In this document: positions 62,062-64,000 of the stretch, piece after piece
Numbering within the stretch: position 1 is the stretch's first letter
Layout of the letters: the number at the start of each line of letters is the position of its first letter
Source of the DNA: [Actinomadura] parvosata subsp. kistnae
GTDB lineage: Bacteria > Actinomycetota > Actinomycetes > Streptosporangiales > Streptosporangiaceae
Direction of reading: 5' to 3'
Assembly (NCBI RefSeq): GCF_900323885.1
Contig: NZ_OOHJ01000022.1
Coordinates: forward strand, 496,001 to 560,000
Length of the DNA: 64,000 bases
Program-made: the position numbers and the translations under genes
Notes under the pieces: model-generated
Databases searched by the model: none
What the model saw: the letters and a program-made list of their open reading frames with translations, nothing else
What the model was told of the DNA's origin: nothing

Positions 62062-62604
62062 TCAGGCCGGGAAGTCCTTCGGGTTGACCGAGCTCGTCCC
62101 CGCGTTGCCGCCCCTGACCGGGTTCAGCGTCAGGGACCAGCCCGGGATCCTGGTGGCGGTCGTCCGGTACTTCAGCTTGTCGTTGAAGCGCTGGTAGACC
62201 GCGTTGCGCGTGAACCTGCCCTTCGACCGGCTGAAGTGAGTGCCGGTGGTGAAATAGATCCGGTACGTGCCGTCCCTGACGTCGGTGACGGTGGCTGTGG
62301 ACCTGGCGCGCACGTAGATGCTGATCGCCTTCGTCCTGCCCCTGACCAGGATGACGACGCCGTCCTGGGAGAGACCGTTCCTGATCTTCAGCCGGCCCTG
62401 GCCGCCGCTGATGCGGTCGTAGAGGATCGTGCCGTTGCGCGGGCGGGCCAGCGCCGCCGTCTGGGCCGTGACCGTCACCGGCGTGACGACGGAGCCGGTG
62501 GTGGCCACACCCGCGGCGGGGGACGCGACGATCAGCCCGCCCGCCAGCGCCACCGCCGCCACGACCCCGGCGCGCACGGCCGTTCCTTCGAGAAGCCTCT
62601 TCAC
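62062..62604 (-). CDS. Small exported protein of unknown function
   Basis: The 180-residue protein has a Sec signal (about 1-32, ending SPAAGVAT), followed by a beta-rich, basic mature domain (RGRTKAISIYVRARSTATVTDVRDGTYRIYF) of about 110 residues. No family was recognised. GTG 62604 is preceded by AGGAG with eight-base spacing. It is on the same strand as the M14 gene, 37 bp before its start. Confidence 0.82.
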   Translation of the reverse strand: MKRLLEGTAVRAGVVAAVALAGGLIVASPAAGVATTGSVVTPVTVTAQTAALARPRNGTILYDRISGGQGRLKIRNGLSQDGVVILVRGRTKAISIYVRARSTATVTDVRDGTYRIYFTTGTHFSRSKGRFTRNAVYQRFNDKLKYRTTATRIPGWSLTLNPVRGGNAGTSSVNPKDFPA

Positions 62605-62699
62605 AGAACATCTCCTTCGGGACGCATGGTCACGGCAAAGATAGGGTCAAACCGGTCCGCTCCGATACCTGGAATGTGGCAGGGGCATCGGTCGCCTCG

Positions 62700-63611
62700 T
62701 CACGCCGGAGAGACACCCCCGAGGACCGGCGCGCTCAGCCTGACGCACAGCTCCCAGACGGCCTCCTGAGCGGCCGGATCGAGCGCCGGGGCGGGCAGCG
62801 GCCTGCGGCGGCACCGGCCATCGACGTAGGCGCCGCTCACGCCGTCCAGGTCGGGGCTCGTGGCCGCGTACACGCTGGACCGGGCCGACCTGGTGAGGTC
62901 GGACAGGAACAGCGGCGCGATCACCTTCAGGACCAGCGGCGCGATCGGCCGGTAGGCGATCGGGAACGCGCGCAGCGGCGTGGCCCGGTTCATCGGGGTG
63001 TGGCCGTGGCCGGGGTAGACCACGTTCGCCGTCACGCCGGAGCCGCGCAGCCGGGCGGCCAGGCGGTGCGTCATCGCCATCGTCATCGTCTTGGTGTGGT
63101 TGTAGTGGCTGAACGTCCAGCCGAGGTAGCGGCGCTCGCCCAGCAGGTTGCCGGGGTCGATGGGGCCGCCCGGGATGCCGCCGGTGAGGTTGACGACGCG
63201 CGCGGCCGGCGCTCGTTCGAGCAGCGGCAGCAGGAGGTGCGTGAGCGTGAACGGGGCCAGCACGTGCGCCGCGAACATCCGCTCCACGCCGTCGGCCGTC
63301 AGCGTGCGGGCGGGCAGGTTGACGCCCACGTTGTTCACCAGCACGTCGAGCCGGTCGTGCCGCTCGCCGACCGCTTCTGCCAGACGCCGCAGCCCGTCGA
63401 GCGTGGTCACGTCGGCGGAGACGGCGTGCACCCGGTCATGCCCGGCGCTGTCCCTGATGTCCTGTACGGCGCGGAGCCCGCGCTCGCGATCGATCCCGAC
63501 GACGACCACCGACGCCCCACGCTCGGCCAGGGCGCGGGCCGTCTCCTTGCCGATGCCGCCGGTGCCGCCGGTGACGAGCGCCACACTGCCACTTCTGTCA
63601 TTCGGTGTCAT
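62700..63611 (-). CDS. Short-chain dehydrogenase/reductase
   Basis: The 303-residue SDR has a cofactor loop VTGGTGGIGKETA, NNVGVN after the fourth strand, and YNHTK as YxxxK in the WTFSHYNHTKTMTMA helix. The catalytic Ser position reads NLTGG, with Thr in its place. The layout resembles retinol dehydrogenase/WWOX-type SDRs. ATG 63611 lies seven bases after a TATAGT box, so it is probably leaderless; the GTG at 63620 would sit inside the promoter. It is divergent from a TetR gene that likely controls it. Confidence 0.9.
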   Translation of the reverse strand: MTPNDRSGSVALVTGGTGGIGKETARALAERGASVVVVGIDRERGLRAVQDIRDSAGHDRVHAVSADVTTLDGLRRLAEAVGERHDRLDVLVNNVGVNLPARTLTADGVERMFAAHVLAPFTLTHLLLPLLERAPAARVVNLTGGIPGGPIDPGNLLGERRYLGWTFSHYNHTKTMTMAMTHRLAARLRGSGVTANVVYPGHGHTPMNRATPLRAFPIAYRPIAPLVLKVIAPLFLSDLTRSARSSVYAATSPDLDGVSGAYVDGRCRRRPLPAPALDPAAQEAVWELCVRLSAPVLGGVSPA

Positions 63612-63618
63612 GAATGGC

Positions 63619-63640
63619 ACTATACGCCTTCCACTACACT
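63619..63640. promoter_or_regulatory. Back-to-back leaderless promoters of SDR and TetR genes
   Basis: TATAGT on the minus strand (63619-63624) lies seven bases before the SDR ATG 63611. TACACT on the plus strand (63635-63640) lies seven bases before the TetR ATG 63648. Only ten bases separate the two -10 boxes, so polymerase binding is probably mutually exclusive and one TetR dimer could block both. Confidence 0.65.
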
Positions 63641-63647
63641 CCGGCGC

Positions 63648-64000
63648 ATGGCCGGGTTGAGAGAACGCGCGCGGCGGGCCGTCCAGGCCGAGCTCGCCGC
63701 CGTGGCGCTGGAGCTGTTCACCGAGCGGGGCTTCGACGAGGTCACCGTCGACGACATCGCCCGCGCCGCCGGAGTGTCCAAGCGGAGCTTCTTCCGCTAC
63801 TTCCCCGCCAAGGAGGACGCCGTGTTCGGCGGCGTCCAGGTCATGGGCGACGACATCGCCGACCAGCTCACCGCCCGCCCGGCCGGCGAGCCGCCCTGGG
63901 AATCACTGCACGCGGTGCTGCGGGACTGGGTCGCCCGCATCGACGCGGAAAGCCGCGCCACCCTCCGCCTGATCGAACGCACCCCGTCCCTGCGCGCCCG
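63648..64000 (+). CDS. TetR-family regulator, cut by window end
   Basis: The first 117 codons encode a TetR N-terminus: LRERARRAVQAELAAVALELF, then FDEVTVDDIARAAGVSKRSFFRYFPAKEDAVF with the helix-turn-helix at about 33-52. The frame is open to the last base, so the C-terminal ligand domain lies outside. ATG 63648 fits a leaderless start behind TACACT. It is divergent from the SDR gene, its likely target. Confidence 0.9.
   Translation, partial: MAGLRERARRAVQAELAAVALELFTERGFDEVTVDDIARAAGVSKRSFFRYFPAKEDAVFGGVQVMGDDIADQLTARPAGEPPWESLHAVLRDWVARIDAESRATLRLIERTPSLRA

Overview
The window is high-GC actinobacterial DNA. A complete conservon operon (cvnA-D), a bacterial proteasome activator, an overlapping DtxR/IdeR-type iron box, and many promoters of the form TAnnnT-N7-ATG (leaderless) point to a filamentous actinomycete. 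A Streptosporangiales genus such as Nonomuraea fits, but the genus is an inference. No rRNA, tRNA, CRISPR array, integrase or insertion sequence was seen.

Layout. 1-5 kb: a 5'-truncated cytochrome P450, an XdhC-family protein, a LacI regulator beside a GH51 arabinofuranosidase with paired operators, and a CadD-like transporter. 5-9 kb: an iron-box-controlled siderophore ABC operon (ATPase, lipoprotein, fused double permease). 9-12 kb: a divergent TetR/DHA2 efflux pair and an ArsC-like protein. 12-19.4 kb: secreted proteins (an unusual exported relative of aromatic amino acid lyases that lacks the MIO triad, a subtilase, a PL1 pectate lyase) and a membrane protein. 19.5-23.2 kb: P450, TetR, glycosyltransferase.

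23.5-34.5 kb holds the most interesting locus: six tightly packed, partly overlapping genes. They encode an exported vWA protein with one membrane anchor, a tubulin-like GTPase, a protein of unknown type, a tail-anchored pseudokinase, a zinc-ribbon TRAFAC-type GTPase, and a tail-anchored GTPase-associated-like protein. This looks like an envelope-spanning NTP-dependent signalling or conflict system. No classic toxin is visible in it.

34.5-44.6 kb: an alpha-oxoamine synthase divergent from an acyl-CoA dehydrogenase, the cvnABCD operon, a nine-unit repeat array joining the ends of cvnD and a LysR gene, an SDR protein and a beta-lactamase-fold hydrolase. 44.7-51.4 kb: bpa, then a PaaX regulator divergent from an SDR/amidohydrolase/MaoC/transporter/CoA-ligase operon. 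That operon has the composition expected for CoA-dependent side-chain shortening of hydroxycinnamates (cou-like). 51.4-58 kb: a LacI regulator, two palindromic operators, a GH36 alpha-galactosidase and a sugar ABC transporter. 58-64 kb: an ABC-F protein with a leader-peptide attenuator, two exported proteins, an M14 peptidase, and a divergent SDR/TetR pair (the TetR gene is cut by the window end).

Seven genes are interrupted by apparent frameshifts (eight events), and every one is repaired by adding a single base, most near G/C runs. This is better explained by systematic sequence errors than by gene decay. I therefore annotate these loci as whole genes and give the break position for each.
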